Assembly (NCBI RefSeq): GCF_001427125.1
Contig: NZ_LMGK01000001.1
Coordinates: forward strand, 526,525 to 590,524
Length of the DNA: 64,000 nucleotides
Direction of reading: 5' to 3'
DNA from: Pseudomonas sp. Root562
Lineage (GTDB): Bacteria; Pseudomonadota; Gammaproteobacteria; Pseudomonadales; Pseudomonadaceae
Position numbers and translations under genes: made by a program. The notes under the pieces were generated by a model. The model was not told the origin of the DNA. It was given only the letters and a program-made list of their open reading frames with translations, and made no database searches. The first letter of the stretch is position 1, and the number at the start of each line of letters is the position of its first letter. Positions 46,473 through 55,511 of this stretch are shown piece after piece.

Positions 46473-48395
46473 ATGTCTCCCCGCATGCAGTTTCGCGGCC
46501 CGGCCCGGCAACGTGGGGCAATCGGTTTGATGGCCGCCGCCACCCTGGCGATAGCGCTGGGGTTCACGTTGCTGGTGATCGACACTGGCAGGCTCTACAT
46601 GGAACAGCGCAAGTTGCAACGGGTGGCGGATACCGCAGCGCTGGAAGCCGTGAGCCGCGATGGCAATTGCAAGTCCGGGCAGAGCGCAACCATCTACGCC
46701 AGCCAAAGCGCAACACGCAACGGCTTTACCGTGACCGCGGACAACACGCTGACTGCCAGTTGCGGCACCTTGCAGACCGGCGCGGATAACCTCCGTGCGT
46801 TCGTAGTCGACGCCACTAAAACCGCAGCCGTCCAAGTCATCGTCAGCCGACCTGTCAACACCAGCATCGCAGCCGGCATTGGTGCGTTGCTCTCCGGTGG
46901 GCCGGTCAGCCTCACGACCCGGCTCAGCGCCACCGCCGTCGCCGCCGAACCCAAGATCACCCTGGCCCAATTGAGTATTCGCAGCACGTTGTTGAGCGTC
47001 GACAGCGCAAGAGCAAACCTGTTGAACCCCCTGTTCTCGACGTTGTTGGGAGGCAATGTCAACCTGGCCGTCGGCGGTTGGGACGGGTTGGTCAAGACGG
47101 ATATCAACCTGCTGAAATTCATGGACCAGCTCGCCATCGAACTGGGCGTGTCCGCCGGGAACTACACCGCGCTACTGAATACCCAGGGTTCCGTGACCCA
47201 ATTCATCAAAGCCGCCGCCAACGTGGTGAACCTCAACGGCGCTACGGCGCAGGTCAAGACCGCGCTGGCCAATTTGCAAGTGGCGGCCACCGGCGCCTCG
47301 CCGATCAAGCTGGGGGATTTGCTGCAATTGCAAACCGGCACGCAAGAAGCGGGGCTCGACGCTACGGTGCAGCTGTTTCAATTGATTCAGGGTTTTGTCC
47401 AACTGGCCAACAAGAACAGTGCGGTGATCGCGACGCTGCCCGTGAATGTCTTGGGGTTGGCTGGGGTGTCGACCCGCATCAAAGTGATTCAGCCGCCGCA
47501 GTTTTCTGCTGTTGGCGACCCGGCGCTGGCGAAAGTCGCGCCGCTGGGGGTGAACAGGATTTACGTGAGCACGGCGCAGGTTCGCGTATTGGTGTCGGTT
47601 GATCTGTCGCTGATCAACTCCGTTTTGCAATTGGTCAACACGCTGTTGACGCCGGTCGTGGGGTTGGTCAATACGCTCCTGGCACCCGGTTGCATTCTTG
47701 GCAGCTGCACCCAGACCGACCTGAAGATCCTGCCCAACGGGCTGAACCTCGACCTCGGTATTGAAGCCGGAGTTGGCAGCAGTTATGTCACGGACTATTC
47801 CTGCGCCAGCCCTACCAGCAAGAGCCTCACCGCCACCACCAACATCTCCGCTCTGCAAGTTAAAGTGGGTCAGATCGACGATGCCATCTGGCTCTCTTCT
47901 TCCTCAGCGCAAAGCCTTTCGCCGCTGCCTCTGGTCGATATCGGCTCGAAATCCTGCACGCTGCTTAACTGCGGCGCACGAACCCCGTTCGGCGGCGGCG
48001 GTAGCGAGATCATGATCGATAGTCCAATTGCCGGTAAAACCGAACCCAATTACACCTTTGTTAATCCCCATGAAATCAACGTCTCACCAGACCCGACGCA
48101 TCCGGTCTCGGTGTCCGGAGTGGTGGGCAGCCTGAAAGGGACGCTCGGCGGGGTCACGCTGATTCAACATGCACCCGCCATTGGCAGTCTGCTGGGAGGC
48201 TTGTTGAGTACGTTGCTGTCGACGCTGTCTGACGTGGTGAGCTTGTTGATCACCGCCATCAGCGGCCTGCTCGCGCCGCTGGTCGACCCGATTGTCGACA
48301 GCCTGCTGCTGAACCTGGGCATCGACGTCAACAAGGTCGACGTCGGTTTCAACCTGACCTGCGGCGAAAAAGGCAAAGCCTATCTGGTGATTTGA
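46473..48395 (+). CDS. tadG: TadG-like Tad pilus-associated protein
   Basis: 640 residues from an ATG with an AAGGAG site; an earlier ATG at 46431 lacks one. The N-terminal hydrophobic helix (GLMAAATLAIALGFTLLVID) follows RQRG, like a pseudopilin or TadG start but without the Glu at +5. Then TGRLYMEQRKLQRVADTAAL, the TadG/DUF2134 signature, and a long Ala/Val/Leu-rich region follow, with a hydrophobic segment near the end. It lies beside pprA as part of the Tad region, convergent to it. Confidence 0.85.
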   Translation: MSPRMQFRGPARQRGAIGLMAAATLAIALGFTLLVIDTGRLYMEQRKLQRVADTAALEAVSRDGNCKSGQSATIYASQSATRNGFTVTADNTLTASCGTLQTGADNLRAFVVDATKTAAVQVIVSRPVNTSIAAGIGALLSGGPVSLTTRLSATAVAAEPKITLAQLSIRSTLLSVDSARANLLNPLFSTLLGGNVNLAVGGWDGLVKTDINLLKFMDQLAIELGVSAGNYTALLNTQGSVTQFIKAAANVVNLNGATAQVKTALANLQVAATGASPIKLGDLLQLQTGTQEAGLDATVQLFQLIQGFVQLANKNSAVIATLPVNVLGLAGVSTRIKVIQPPQFSAVGDPALAKVAPLGVNRIYVSTAQVRVLVSVDLSLINSVLQLVNTLLTPVVGLVNTLLAPGCILGSCTQTDLKILPNGLNLDLGIEAGVGSSYVTDYSCASPTSKSLTATTNISALQVKVGQIDDAIWLSSSSAQSLSPLPLVDIGSKSCTLLNCGARTPFGGGGSEIMIDSPIAGKTEPNYTFVNPHEINVSPDPTHPVSVSGVVGSLKGTLGGVTLIQHAPAIGSLLGGLLSTLLSTLSDVVSLLITAISGLLAPLVDPIVDSLLLNLGIDVNKVDVGFNLTCGEKGKAYLVI

Positions 48396-48404
48396 TCCGA
48401 GGCG

Positions 48405-48437
48405 CCCCCTTCGCGGGCAAGCCTCGCTCCTACAGGG
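48405..48437. repeat. Single REP unit between tadG and pprA
   Basis: CGGGCAAGCCTCGCTCCTAC core in the convergent gap; the pprA stop follows immediately. Confidence 0.7.
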
Positions 48438-51171
48438 TAGGTGGCACAATCGGCAGCTCGATACAGAACCGTGCGCCCTCGGTCGAATTCCTGACGCTGA
48501 GTTTGCCGCCCATGTTCTCGACAATGCCGTAACTCACCGACAACCCCAGGCCCGTGCCCACGCCCACCGGTTTGGTGGTGAAGAACGGTTCGAAGATTCG
48601 CTCGAGCAATCGCGGGTCGATACCGCCACCATTGTCCTCGACCCACAGCCGCACCGATTGCTCGTCTCGCTCGGCGTACACCGCAATCCAGGGTTTGAAA
48701 TCTGGGTTGCTTTCGCGTTTGCCGAGCAACGCATCCCGCGCGTTGACCATCAGGTTGATCAGCACTTGTTCAAGCTGATCGACATACCCGCGCACCTGCA
48801 CCTCAAAAGAGGTTTCGCTGATCCGCAGGTCGACGCCTTTGCCGCGCATGCCTTCGGCCAGCAGTGACAGCGTGCCTTCGATGGCCTGGGCCGGGTTGAA
48901 CGGGTGTTGTTCGATCTCCGAGCGGCGGCCGAACACGCGCATGTGGTCGACCACCCGCGCGGCACGTTGCACCTGCGTGTCGATGCGGTTGAGCTTGTCG
49001 GTCAGGTAGTCGACCTGCACATCGCCGTTGCTCAGGCGTTTAAGCACATTGACGATGGCCATGCGCATCACGTTCAACGGCTGGTTGATTTCATGGGCCA
49101 GGCCGGTGGCCATTTCACCCAGCGTGGCCATTTTCGCGCTTTGCGTGAGCTGTTGCTGGGAGCGGCGCACTTCGGTGTTGTCGCGGCCAACGGCCTGAAC
49201 TTCGAGCAATCGGCCCTGCGCGTCGAACACCCCGCGATCCGACCAGACCCACCAGGCGTGCTCGCGGCCGGGCAGTTGCAGATTGATTTCTGCGGTGCTC
49301 ACCGGGAACTCCGGGCTCAACTGGCCCAAGCGCTGGAGGAACGCTTCCCGCTGTTCAGTTGACATCCAACTGCCCAGATCGACCCCCGGTAATTGCTCAG
49401 GCGCGCATTCCAGATAAGTCGCCAGCGGCCGGTTGCCGAAGGTCAAGGTCAGGTCCGGCCGGTAGCGGCAGATCATCGCCGGAGAGTCTTCCACCAGAAT
49501 CCGGTAGCGCTCTTCGCTTTGCTTGACCTGTTCGGCGGCCAGGGTGACTTCGGTGACGTCCAGCCACAGGCCCACGGCCTCCACCGGCAAGCCGAGGTCA
49601 TCGCGCAGCAGTTTGGCTTCGTCGAGGATCCAGTGGTAATCACCGCGATAATCACGCAACCGATAGCGCACGCTGACCGACCCTTCGCGCAGCAGCGAGC
49701 GGCTACGTTCGAAGTAGCGGTCTCGGTCGTCGGGATGAACCTTGTCCACCAGCGCGGCACCACCACAGTCGTCGAGTCCCCAGCCGAGCAGCGGCAGCAG
49801 GCTGTCACTGTAAAACGTCGGTTGCAGCGCGCCTTCGACATACTGCTGCACGTAAATAACGGCAGGGGAACTGGCGATCAGATTGTGCAGCCGGGCATGG
49901 GCGGTCGCGGCCTGTTGCTCCTGGTTCTTGATATCGCTGATGTCGAGCATGAACCCCACCACACGGCGGTTTTTGCCCATACCCACAGCCTGGCCTTGCA
50001 GGCGATACCAGATCGGCGCGGCCGTCGAACCCGGGCGATGCAAACGCACGCACATCAGCAAGGGGACGCCTTCGTCCTGTAAGGCTTGCAAGCGACTGCG
50101 CAATTCTTCGCGGTCGGCGGGATGCACCAGATCAAGCCATTCGTTTGACGGCAAGCGGGCATCTGCAAGGTTCAGAGCGTCGGCGAGCGAAGGGGCCACT
50201 TGCACTTGGGCGCTGTCGCTGAACATCTCCCACCAACCCGTGCCGAGCAGCGCTTGCAGCGACTCCAGACGCTCCAGTTGCAGATGGTGGTGGTGCTCGC
50301 GCAGGCGTTCCAGCAACGGGCCGGCGAGGGCGGCGGCGAACTGAAGCCAGTCGCGGTCACTGACGTCCGGCGCCCGCTGCTGTACCGAATAGCAACCGCA
50401 CAGCAGCCAGGCGACCACGCCCCGGGCATCGTGATAAGGCACGGCGAAACCCTCGGCATTGGCGAAGATCGCTTGCAGGCGCGGGTGTTCAATGGGGCTA
50501 AGCGCCTGCGGTGCGGAGCCGTTCAAACTGTCGAGGCCGGTGCCCAGGCGCTGAGCGTTTTGCCACAATTGTGGCCCGTCGAGCCCCGCATAGTGCTGAT
50601 GAATCTGCCAGCCCTGTTCTTCTTCATCGAGCAACGCCAGGGCGATGCACGGGATGTGAAAACGCTGGGCCAGGCTTTGCAGTTGATCGGTCAGTACATC
50701 GGGTAAACGCGACAGACTGCACAGGCGCAATTGCTCACCGAGCTGCACCGCGAGCAACTGGCATTGCTCGCGCAGACGTGATTGTCGACGGTCGAGGAGC
50801 AAGTCACCGATGTCCAGCAGTTGCAGCAACCAGGCGTCGGCCAAGGGTTGAATCCAGCCGCGCAAATGCAGGGGGTGGCCGCTGAGGCTGTAAAAGTCCA
50901 GGTCCAGGTTCTGGCCTTGCCAGTCTGCGGGTGCGCCCTCGACCACCAGGCTGCAATGGGGCAAGAGAAAATCGAGCAGGTGCGGCGCTCGCGCGGTGGG
51001 CGTCTGTTGGGCCAGCGAATGCCGCAACGGGCCGGTCAAATGCTGCACACGACCTTCGGCATCCAGATGCATCTGCAAGCCGACGCCCATGCCTACTGGC
51101 TCCGGGAGAGGTTGCGGCACGGGTGGATGGCGATTAAGCAGACGCCCGAAGAGCTTGTCGCCGGCACTCAA
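48430..51171 (-). CDS. pprA: PAS-domain sensor histidine kinase PprA
   Basis: About 913 residues if it begins at a TTG (51171) that overlaps the stop of the upstream tadE/F gene; an ATG at 51090 is the alternative. A GAF-like region lies in the first third, then three or more PAS/PAC segments ([20 protein letters not shown], for example). The kinase has the H-box [21 protein letters not shown]-box [12 protein letters not shown], and glycine boxes [11 protein letters not shown] and [15 protein letters not shown]. No membrane helix is evident. In P. aeruginosa PprA pairs with PprB to switch on the Tad pilus, CupE and BapA. Location and domain layout match. Confidence 0.88.
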   Translation of the reverse strand: MSAGDKLFGRLLNRHPPVPQPLPEPVGMGVGLQMHLDAEGRVQHLTGPLRHSLAQQTPTARAPHLLDFLLPHCSLVVEGAPADWQGQNLDLDFYSLSGHPLHLRGWIQPLADAWLLQLLDIGDLLLDRRQSRLREQCQLLAVQLGEQLRLCSLSRLPDVLTDQLQSLAQRFHIPCIALALLDEEEQGWQIHQHYAGLDGPQLWQNAQRLGTGLDSLNGSAPQALSPIEHPRLQAIFANAEGFAVPYHDARGVVAWLLCGCYSVQQRAPDVSDRDWLQFAAALAGPLLERLREHHHHLQLERLESLQALLGTGWWEMFSDSAQVQVAPSLADALNLADARLPSNEWLDLVHPADREELRSRLQALQDEGVPLLMCVRLHRPGSTAAPIWYRLQGQAVGMGKNRRVVGFMLDISDIKNQEQQAATAHARLHNLIASSPAVIYVQQYVEGALQPTFYSDSLLPLLGWGLDDCGGAALVDKVHPDDRDRYFERSRSLLREGSVSVRYRLRDYRGDYHWILDEAKLLRDDLGLPVEAVGLWLDVTEVTLAAEQVKQSEERYRILVEDSPAMICRYRPDLTLTFGNRPLATYLECAPEQLPGVDLGSWMSTEQREAFLQRLGQLSPEFPVSTAEINLQLPGREHAWWVWSDRGVFDAQGRLLEVQAVGRDNTEVRRSQQQLTQSAKMATLGEMATGLAHEINQPLNVMRMAIVNVLKRLSNGDVQVDYLTDKLNRIDTQVQRAARVVDHMRVFGRRSEIEQHPFNPAQAIEGTLSLLAEGMRGKGVDLRISETSFEVQVRGYVDQLEQVLINLMVNARDALLGKRESNPDFKPWIAVYAERDEQSVRLWVEDNGGGIDPRLLERIFEPFFTTKPVGVGTGLGLSVSYGIVENMGGKLSVRNSTEGARFCIELPIVPPTL

Positions 51172-51608
51172 AATTGCAGGCTCGAACTGGCGGTGAGTGT
51201 GGCTGGCAAGTTCGGCACCTGGCCGATGCCCGGCAAGGTCAGAAACGGGATGACGGCACTCAATTTGGTGGTCGGGTAGTTGATACTGACCTTCAGCACG
51301 CCGGCGGTGTAGGTCGTGGTCGCATCCGTATCGACATTGAAATTCAGAGCAACAGGAATCCACGCCAATTGTCGGCTCAGTTCGTCTTTGACCACGGTCT
51401 TGAGCGCGGCTTCATAGCCGGGTGTGTTCGGGTCCAGCGCCACACTTCGGCGCACGGCTTCGGCAGTCGACTGGTTGAACGACTGCATCAGCAACAGCGG
51501 CAGGCTGTAAGTGACGATTGCGTAGAACACCGCGAAAAAGATGACGAACACCAGGGCGAATTCAATCGCCGCGGCGCCTTTTTGTTTGTGGGGGAGGCTG
51601 GTTTTCAT
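51168..51608 (-). CDS. TadE/TadF-type pseudopilin
   Basis: 146 residues. The N-terminus MKTSLPHKQKG/AAAIEFALVF shows a short leader and a prepilin site: cleavage after Gly with E+5 and F+6, as in TadE/F pseudopilins. One hydrophobic helix follows and then a small periplasmic domain. FppA, encoded divergently next door, would be the processing enzyme. In P. aeruginosa the gene between pprA and fppA is named tadF. Confidence 0.88.
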   Translation of the reverse strand: MKTSLPHKQKGAAAIEFALVFVIFFAVFYAIVTYSLPLLLMQSFNQSTAEAVRRSVALDPNTPGYEAALKTVVKDELSRQLAWIPVALNFNVDTDATTTYTAGVLKVSINYPTTKLSAVIPFLTLPGIGQVPNLPATLTASSSLQF

Positions 51609-51683
51609 GAGTGCGTCTACCCTGACCATCACGAGGTAATGTCAGCATAGAATCATTCAGCCAAAACGGACGTTTTTTACCGG

Positions 51684-52154
51684 ATGCAGAGTATTGTCCT
51701 ACTGATCTGGCTGGCACTGTGCGCGGCGCAGGATGCACGGCAACGGCACATCGCCAACAGTTTGACCCTGGGCGCAGGGGCTTTTGCATTGGCGTATCTG
51801 CTGTGGAGCGGCAGCACCTGGCTGGGCGCGCCGGCAGAGCAGGGTGGCTGGGCGGCATTGCTCGCGCTGGCTTTCACCTTACCCGGTTACGCCATGCGAA
51901 AACTCGGCGGTGGTGATGTAAAACTCATGATCGCCCTTGGGCTGGCGACCGACGGTCGGCATGTTTTAGGCGTGTTTATCGGTGCAGGATTGGCCAGTGT
52001 CGTATGGCTGCTGCTGGCGCCAAGAGTCTGGCTTCATTTCGGTCAAGGGCTTAGAGATCGTTTGCTGTACTTGGAGCCTGGAATGTCAAAAAAACAGCCC
52101 TTTGCGCCCTTCCTGTTGGTGGGGTTGCTGTTGACGTTTGCCTGGCTCCGCTAG
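51684..52154 (+). CDS. fppA: Prepilin peptidase of the Flp/Tad pilus
   Basis: 156 residues, with four or five helices. The two catalytic aspartates are visible: D17 in ALCAAQDARQRHIAN and D78 in RKLGGGDVKLMIAL (GxGD protease motif). It lacks the N-methylation domain of PilD, typical of the TadV/FppA group, which cleaves Flp and the TadE/F pseudopilins. It is divergent from tadE/F and upstream of pprB. Confidence 0.92.
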   Translation: MQSIVLLIWLALCAAQDARQRHIANSLTLGAGAFALAYLLWSGSTWLGAPAEQGGWAALLALAFTLPGYAMRKLGGGDVKLMIALGLATDGRHVLGVFIGAGLASVVWLLLAPRVWLHFGQGLRDRLLYLEPGMSKKQPFAPFLLVGLLLTFAWLR

Positions 52155-52183
52155 TCATTCGGTTTTGTACAGAGTCGAAAAGT

Positions 52184-52235
52184 ACGACTACTTTCATACA
52201 ACAAGTAGCTGTACAGCCAGCGGCTGCATGTACAG
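52184..52235 (+). promoter_or_regulatory. Possible regulator box and hairpin upstream of pprB
   Basis: ACGACTACTTTCATA at 52184-52198 resembles ACGACTAATACTTTCGTA upstream of flp. It is followed by an inverted repeat CTGTAC ... GTACAG (52209-52235). A PprB or stress-regulator site is an inference from the shared motif only. Confidence 0.35.
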
Positions 52236-52271
52236 GAACGGTCAGCCTTTTGACCTTGCAGGGAGTTGCAC

Positions 52272-53063
52272 GTGAACAAGCGTATCTCAGCAGTAAAAGT
52301 CCTTGTGGTCGACGACCAGCCATTGATCGTTGAAGAACTCTGCGAATTTCTCGAGAGCAGCGGCTACCGTTGTGTACCTTGTGAGTCCGCTCATCAAGCC
52401 ATCGAACGTTTCAACGAAGACACTGACATCGGTCTGGTGCTGTGTGATTTGCACATGCCTGGGCTGGACGGGATTCAACTGGTTCAGGAGCTGCAACGCC
52501 TGTCCGGCAAGCACCGTGCATTCGAAGCGATCATGCTCACCGGGCGTGCCGACAAGCAGGACGTAATCAAGGCACTGCGAGCCGGCATTGCCGATTACTA
52601 TCAGAAGCCGATTGACCTGGGTGAGTTGCTCGAAGGCTTGCAGCGCCAGGAAATAGCCTTGCAGGAGCGGCACAAGACGTTGCAACTGGGGCATCTGAAC
52701 CAGAAGTTGCAGTATTTGTCGGAATCGATCGATGACCTGTACCAGGATCTGGATCGGGTTCGCCGTGCTCCGTTTGTCTCAGGCACTGCGGATTCGGAAG
52801 ACGGCGCGGTCAGTGAGGCTGACCGGGAGGAGATCCCGGCGATTTTCAATCAGCTGTCGCCTCGGCAGCTGGATGTGGCGCGGTTGGTGGGCAAGGGGCA
52901 GACCAATTATCAGATTGCCTGTGAGTTGGGGATTACCGAGAACACGGTGAAGTTGTATGTGTCGCAGGTGTTGCGGTTGACGCATATGCATAATCGCACG
53001 CAGTTGGCGTTGGCGTTGTCGCCGAGTAATTCGGGGATGCGGCAGAGGGTTACGGCGCATTGA
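52272..53063 (+). CDS. pprB: Response regulator PprB
   Basis: 263 residues from a GTG at 52272 with an AGGGAG site 6 bp upstream; a TTG at 52266 is less likely. The receiver domain begins VKVLVVDDQPLIVEELCEFL with the phospho-acceptor in LVLCDLHMPGLDG. A coiled linker (residues 120-160) leads to a LuxR-type helix-turn-helix (LSPRQLDVARLVGKGQTNYQ ... ITENTVKLYVSQVL). PprB activates the tad operon and flp in P. aeruginosa. It is in the same cluster as pprA and fppA. Confidence 0.92.
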   Translation: MNKRISAVKVLVVDDQPLIVEELCEFLESSGYRCVPCESAHQAIERFNEDTDIGLVLCDLHMPGLDGIQLVQELQRLSGKHRAFEAIMLTGRADKQDVIKALRAGIADYYQKPIDLGELLEGLQRQEIALQERHKTLQLGHLNQKLQYLSESIDDLYQDLDRVRRAPFVSGTADSEDGAVSEADREEIPAIFNQLSPRQLDVARLVGKGQTNYQIACELGITENTVKLYVSQVLRLTHMHNRTQLALALSPSNSGMRQRVTAH

Positions 53064-53133
53064 GTTTTGCTGGCGGTGCGGTTTTTGAACTGTGGGAGTC
53101 AGCCCTGCTGGCCGAACGGGATTTTTACATCGA

Positions 53134-53368
53134 GTACATATCCATTCCTGCGGTAACGGCGACTTATGGTTCCGCTCTTACAGCGGGTCACTTTTGTCAA
53201 ACGACACAAAAGTAACCAAAAAGTCTCGCCCCTTACGTACGGCCCCTCGCTAAGGCTCGGGGTTCCTTCGCTCCGGCATTCATCCGGGGGCATCGCCTCC
53301 GGTCTGCTTCGCGACGACCTCCTCTCGATGTGTGCGGCTGCGCCGCACGGCGCTGCGCGCCCACCCCC
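53134..53368. repeat. Dispersed ~235-bp repeat, copy 1
   Basis: The stretch beginning GTACATATCCATTCCTGCGG is repeated at 63766-64000 at constant spacing with five mismatches that I counted and no gap. It has no convincing gene; the frames it opens appear at both copies. The boundary with a degenerate REP unit lies just upstream (53090-53120). Confidence 0.9.
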
Positions 53369-53467
53369 GGATGAACGCCTCCACTCAGCCTGCCGATGGG
53401 GCGGGTGAATCAAGAGGGCCGAGGCGGCCTACCGGCCGGCCTGTTTGTCTGGTTTGTACGCATTCCA

Positions 53468-53686
53468 AACTGTAGGAGCTAGCCCTGCTGGCGATGGCGG
53501 CCTGCCAACCAACCTATCTCTGCCAGGCGTACTCCGTCCCTGTGGGAGCTGGCTTGCCAGCGATGGCGGTGGAACAGGCAAAGTTGTTTAACCGCCAATA
53601 AAAACACCAGAACCTTCCCACACGTTTTTCAGGTTGTCCGTCGGACGTGCGATCTCTAGCCTTTGACCGTCACTGCAAAATCAGTG
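53468..53686. repeat. 219-bp direct repeat, copy 1 (upstream of the first DUF6124 gene)
   Basis: It begins AACTGTAGGAGCTAGCCCTG, contains two REP units, and ends at CAAAATCAGTG. The same sequence lies at 54349-54567, 881 bp away with no gap and a few mismatches. It marks the 5' border of the tandem duplication. Confidence 0.9.
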
Positions 53687-53753
53687 TCCGGGCGTCGCGG
53701 CCTGTTCAGTCTACTTGGTGCATAATCCACCCCCACCAAACCAGAGCACTTCG

Positions 53754-53909
53754 GTGCTTGTCGTCTGGCGTAATGGTGGCTGTGCGCGGGATACCTTCGG
53801 GTATGCCGGGTTTCCAAGTAGCTCGGTCCGCGACCCCGCGTACAGCTGCCACCCTAAATCGCTGTCGCGGCGATCAGTGGCAGATCCATCTCATACTTGG
53901 AGCTCCACC
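53754..53909 (+). promoter_or_regulatory. Structured leader of the first DUF6124 gene (C4-antisense-RNA-like)
   Basis: Arm A (TAATGGTGGCTGTGCGCGGG, 53771-53790) pairs with arm B (CCGCGTACAGCTGCCACC, 53836-53852). They enclose a small hairpin ATACC-TTCG-GGTAT and the bases CCGGGTTTCC. A third arm (GTGGCAG, 53877-53883) can pair with the same arm B, so two folds exclude each other. The ribosome site lies in the palindrome TGGAGCTCCA just before the ATG. The shape and the CCGG-TTTCC element recall C4 antisense RNAs of phages, from memory only. Confidence 0.55.
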
Positions 53910-54266
53910 ATGATCAAACCAACCCCAAATCCCCCCGAAACCGACCCCGCATCTCCCTACGAATCCGCCTACTCGAAAAAACTCCACGAAGCCGCCGACC
54001 GGGCGCTGGACTACCATCTCAATCCCTCGAAAGACGCGGCGTTATCACGCCAACCCAGCACGATGTTTGCCATCGTTCCCGACATCAATACCGAGACCCT
54101 GTTGGCCCACGCCTGTGAGTCCCTGGCCTCGGCCAGCGTCATGGCCAGTGACCTTGCGGGGTTTCTGGACAGTCCGCATCGCAATGCGCTGCTGGGCATT
54201 GCGCAGATCATCATGCTCGGTGAGCTGGCGGTGAATCGGGCGCTGGATAATCTCGATCCGCCTTAG
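53910..54266 (+). CDS. DUF6124 family protein, copy 1
   Basis: 118 residues, no signal peptide or membrane helix. The N-terminus MIKPTPNPPETDPASPYES, the middle STMFAIVPDINTETLLAHAC and the hydrophobic helical end LLGIAQIIMLGELAVNRALD fit a small Pseudomonas family (DUF6124). It is about 95% identical to the gene at 54772-55128, with six or so substitutions. Function unknown. The structured leader implies post-transcriptional control. Confidence 0.85.
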   Translation: MIKPTPNPPETDPASPYESAYSKKLHEAADRALDYHLNPSKDAALSRQPSTMFAIVPDINTETLLAHACESLASASVMASDLAGFLDSPHRNALLGIAQIIMLGELAVNRALDNLDPP

Positions 54267-54348
54267 TACACAGCGTTATTGTTCATCGCCAGCCCTGCTG
54301 GCGATGGCGGCCTGACAGCCGACCAATCTCTCTCAGCCACCCCAATCC

Positions 54349-54567
54349 AACTGTAGGAGCTAGCCCTGCTGGCGATGGCGGCCTGCCAACCAACCTATCT
54401 CTGCCAGGCGTACTCCGTCCCTGTGGGAGCTGGCTTGCCAGCGATGACGGTAGAACAGGCAAAGTTGTTTAACCGCCAATAAAAACACCAGAACCTTCCC
54501 ACACGTTTTTCAGGTTGTCCGTCGGACCTGCGATCTCTAGCCTTTGTCTGTCACTGCAAAATCAGTG
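54349..54567. repeat. 219-bp direct repeat, copy 2
   Basis: Second copy of the element at 53468-53686, with the same REP units and the end CAAAATCAGTG. The interval 54267-54348 before it holds another REP-type unit. Confidence 0.9.
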
Positions 54568-54624
54568 ATCGGGTTTGGTCGCCCGGGTTTAGAATGGCGC
54601 ACAGTGCCGCGCGAGCGGCATTTT

Positions 54625-54771
54625 CGTGCTTGCTTAATGGCGAGCTGTGCGTGGGAGGGCTTCGGCCCTGCCGGGTTTCCATTCCCTGGTCGACCAACCT
54701 GCGTTCAGTTCGCCACCCTTCTGCTTGGTCGCAGTGATGGCGAACTCCCAATCTTCGAATGGAGCTCCACC
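54625..54771 (+). promoter_or_regulatory. Structured leader of the second DUF6124 gene (C4-like)
   Basis: Arm A (TGGCGAGCTG, 54638-54647) pairs with arm B (CAGTTCGCCA, 54706-54715). The inner hairpin is AGGGC-TTCG-GCCCT followed by CCGGGTTTCC. Arm C (TGGCGAACT, 54738-54746) is fully complementary to arm B. The bases differ from those of copy 1, but every pairing is kept. The TGGAGCTCCA palindrome again covers the ribosome site. Confidence 0.55.
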
Positions 54772-55128
54772 ATGATCAAACCAACCCCAAATCCCCCCGA
54801 TACCGACCCCGCGTCCCCCTACGAATCCGCTTACTCGAAAAAAATCCACGAAGCCGCCGACCGTGCGCTGGACTACCATCTCAATCCCTCGAAAGACGCG
54901 GCGTTATCACGCGAACCCAGCACGATGTTTGCCGTCGTTCCCGATATCAACACCGAAACCCTGTTGGCCCACGCCTGTGAGTCCCTGGCCTCGGCCAGCA
55001 TCATGGCTAGTGACCTTGCGGGGTTTCTGGACAGTCCGCATCGCAATGCGCTGCTGGGCATTGCGCAGATCATCATGCTCGGTGAGTTGGCGGTGAATCG
55101 GGCGCTGGATAATCTCGATCCGCCGTAG
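54772..55128 (+). CDS. DUF6124 family protein, copy 2
   Basis: 118 residues, same length as copy 1 with substitutions such as E10D, L26I and I55V. Both copies have intact frames and the same start context (GGAGCTCCACC before ATG), so neither looks decayed. A tandem duplication with a period of 862 bp in the coding part and 881 bp in the flank. Function unknown. Confidence 0.85.
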   Translation: MIKPTPNPPDTDPASPYESAYSKKIHEAADRALDYHLNPSKDAALSREPSTMFAVVPDINTETLLAHACESLASASIMASDLAGFLDSPHRNALLGIAQIIMLGELAVNRALDNLDPP

Positions 55129-55177
55129 TAGGCCGCGTTATCGTTCATCGTCAGCAGGGGATGCATTCCAACCCATC

Positions 55178-55213
55178 CTGTGGCGAGGGAGCGTGCTCCC
55201 GCGCCACGATTTG
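55178..55213. repeat. REP-like hairpin after the DUF6124/DUF3613 genes
   Basis: GTGGCGAGGGAGCGTGCTCCC followed by GCGCCAC forms a hairpin in the convergent gap and may end the long tad operon on the minus strand. Confidence 0.6.
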
Positions 55214-55223
55214 TCAGGTGCGG

Positions 55224-55499
55224 CTATTCCCCCGACCCACTGTCCACCGCACCCCCTGCATCCTGATCAAAAAACGCCGGAATCTCATGCTGGTAGCTCT
55301 TGAGCCAGCGTTGCATGGCCAGTTCCCGTTCGGTCGCGGTGGCGGTTTGGGTTTTTTGGGAGGCGGCCATATTGCTGCTTTGCAGCTGCAACCAGCCTTC
55401 GGTTTCCTGTTGTTGCGGTGACGCGGGGCCAGGGCCGATAGCGTGGGCATTGAGTGGCAAGGCCAGGAGGCCGAGGCAGCAGAGGGTAGTGGATTTCAT
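55224..55499 (-). CDS. DUF3613 small secreted protein, last gene of the tad operon
   Basis: 91 residues with a signal peptide (CCLGLLALPLNAHA/IGPG). The DUF3613 core is TEGWLQLQSS ... ERELAMQRWLKSYQHEIPAF. The gene is at the same place as PA4298 in P. aeruginosa, directly after tadD. Role in the pilus unknown. Confidence 0.85.
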   Translation of the reverse strand: MKSTTLCCLGLLALPLNAHAIGPGPASPQQQETEGWLQLQSSNMAASQKTQTATATERELAMQRWLKSYQHEIPAFFDQDAGGAVDSGSGE

Positions 55500-55511
55500 C
55501 CTGGGATCTCC

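Noticed and set aside
53099..53413. Frames inside the 235-bp repeat (also at 63317-63925)
   Set aside because: They exist only because the repeat is open in that frame; no ribosome site and no protein-like composition. Often called as spurious genes in Pseudomonas.
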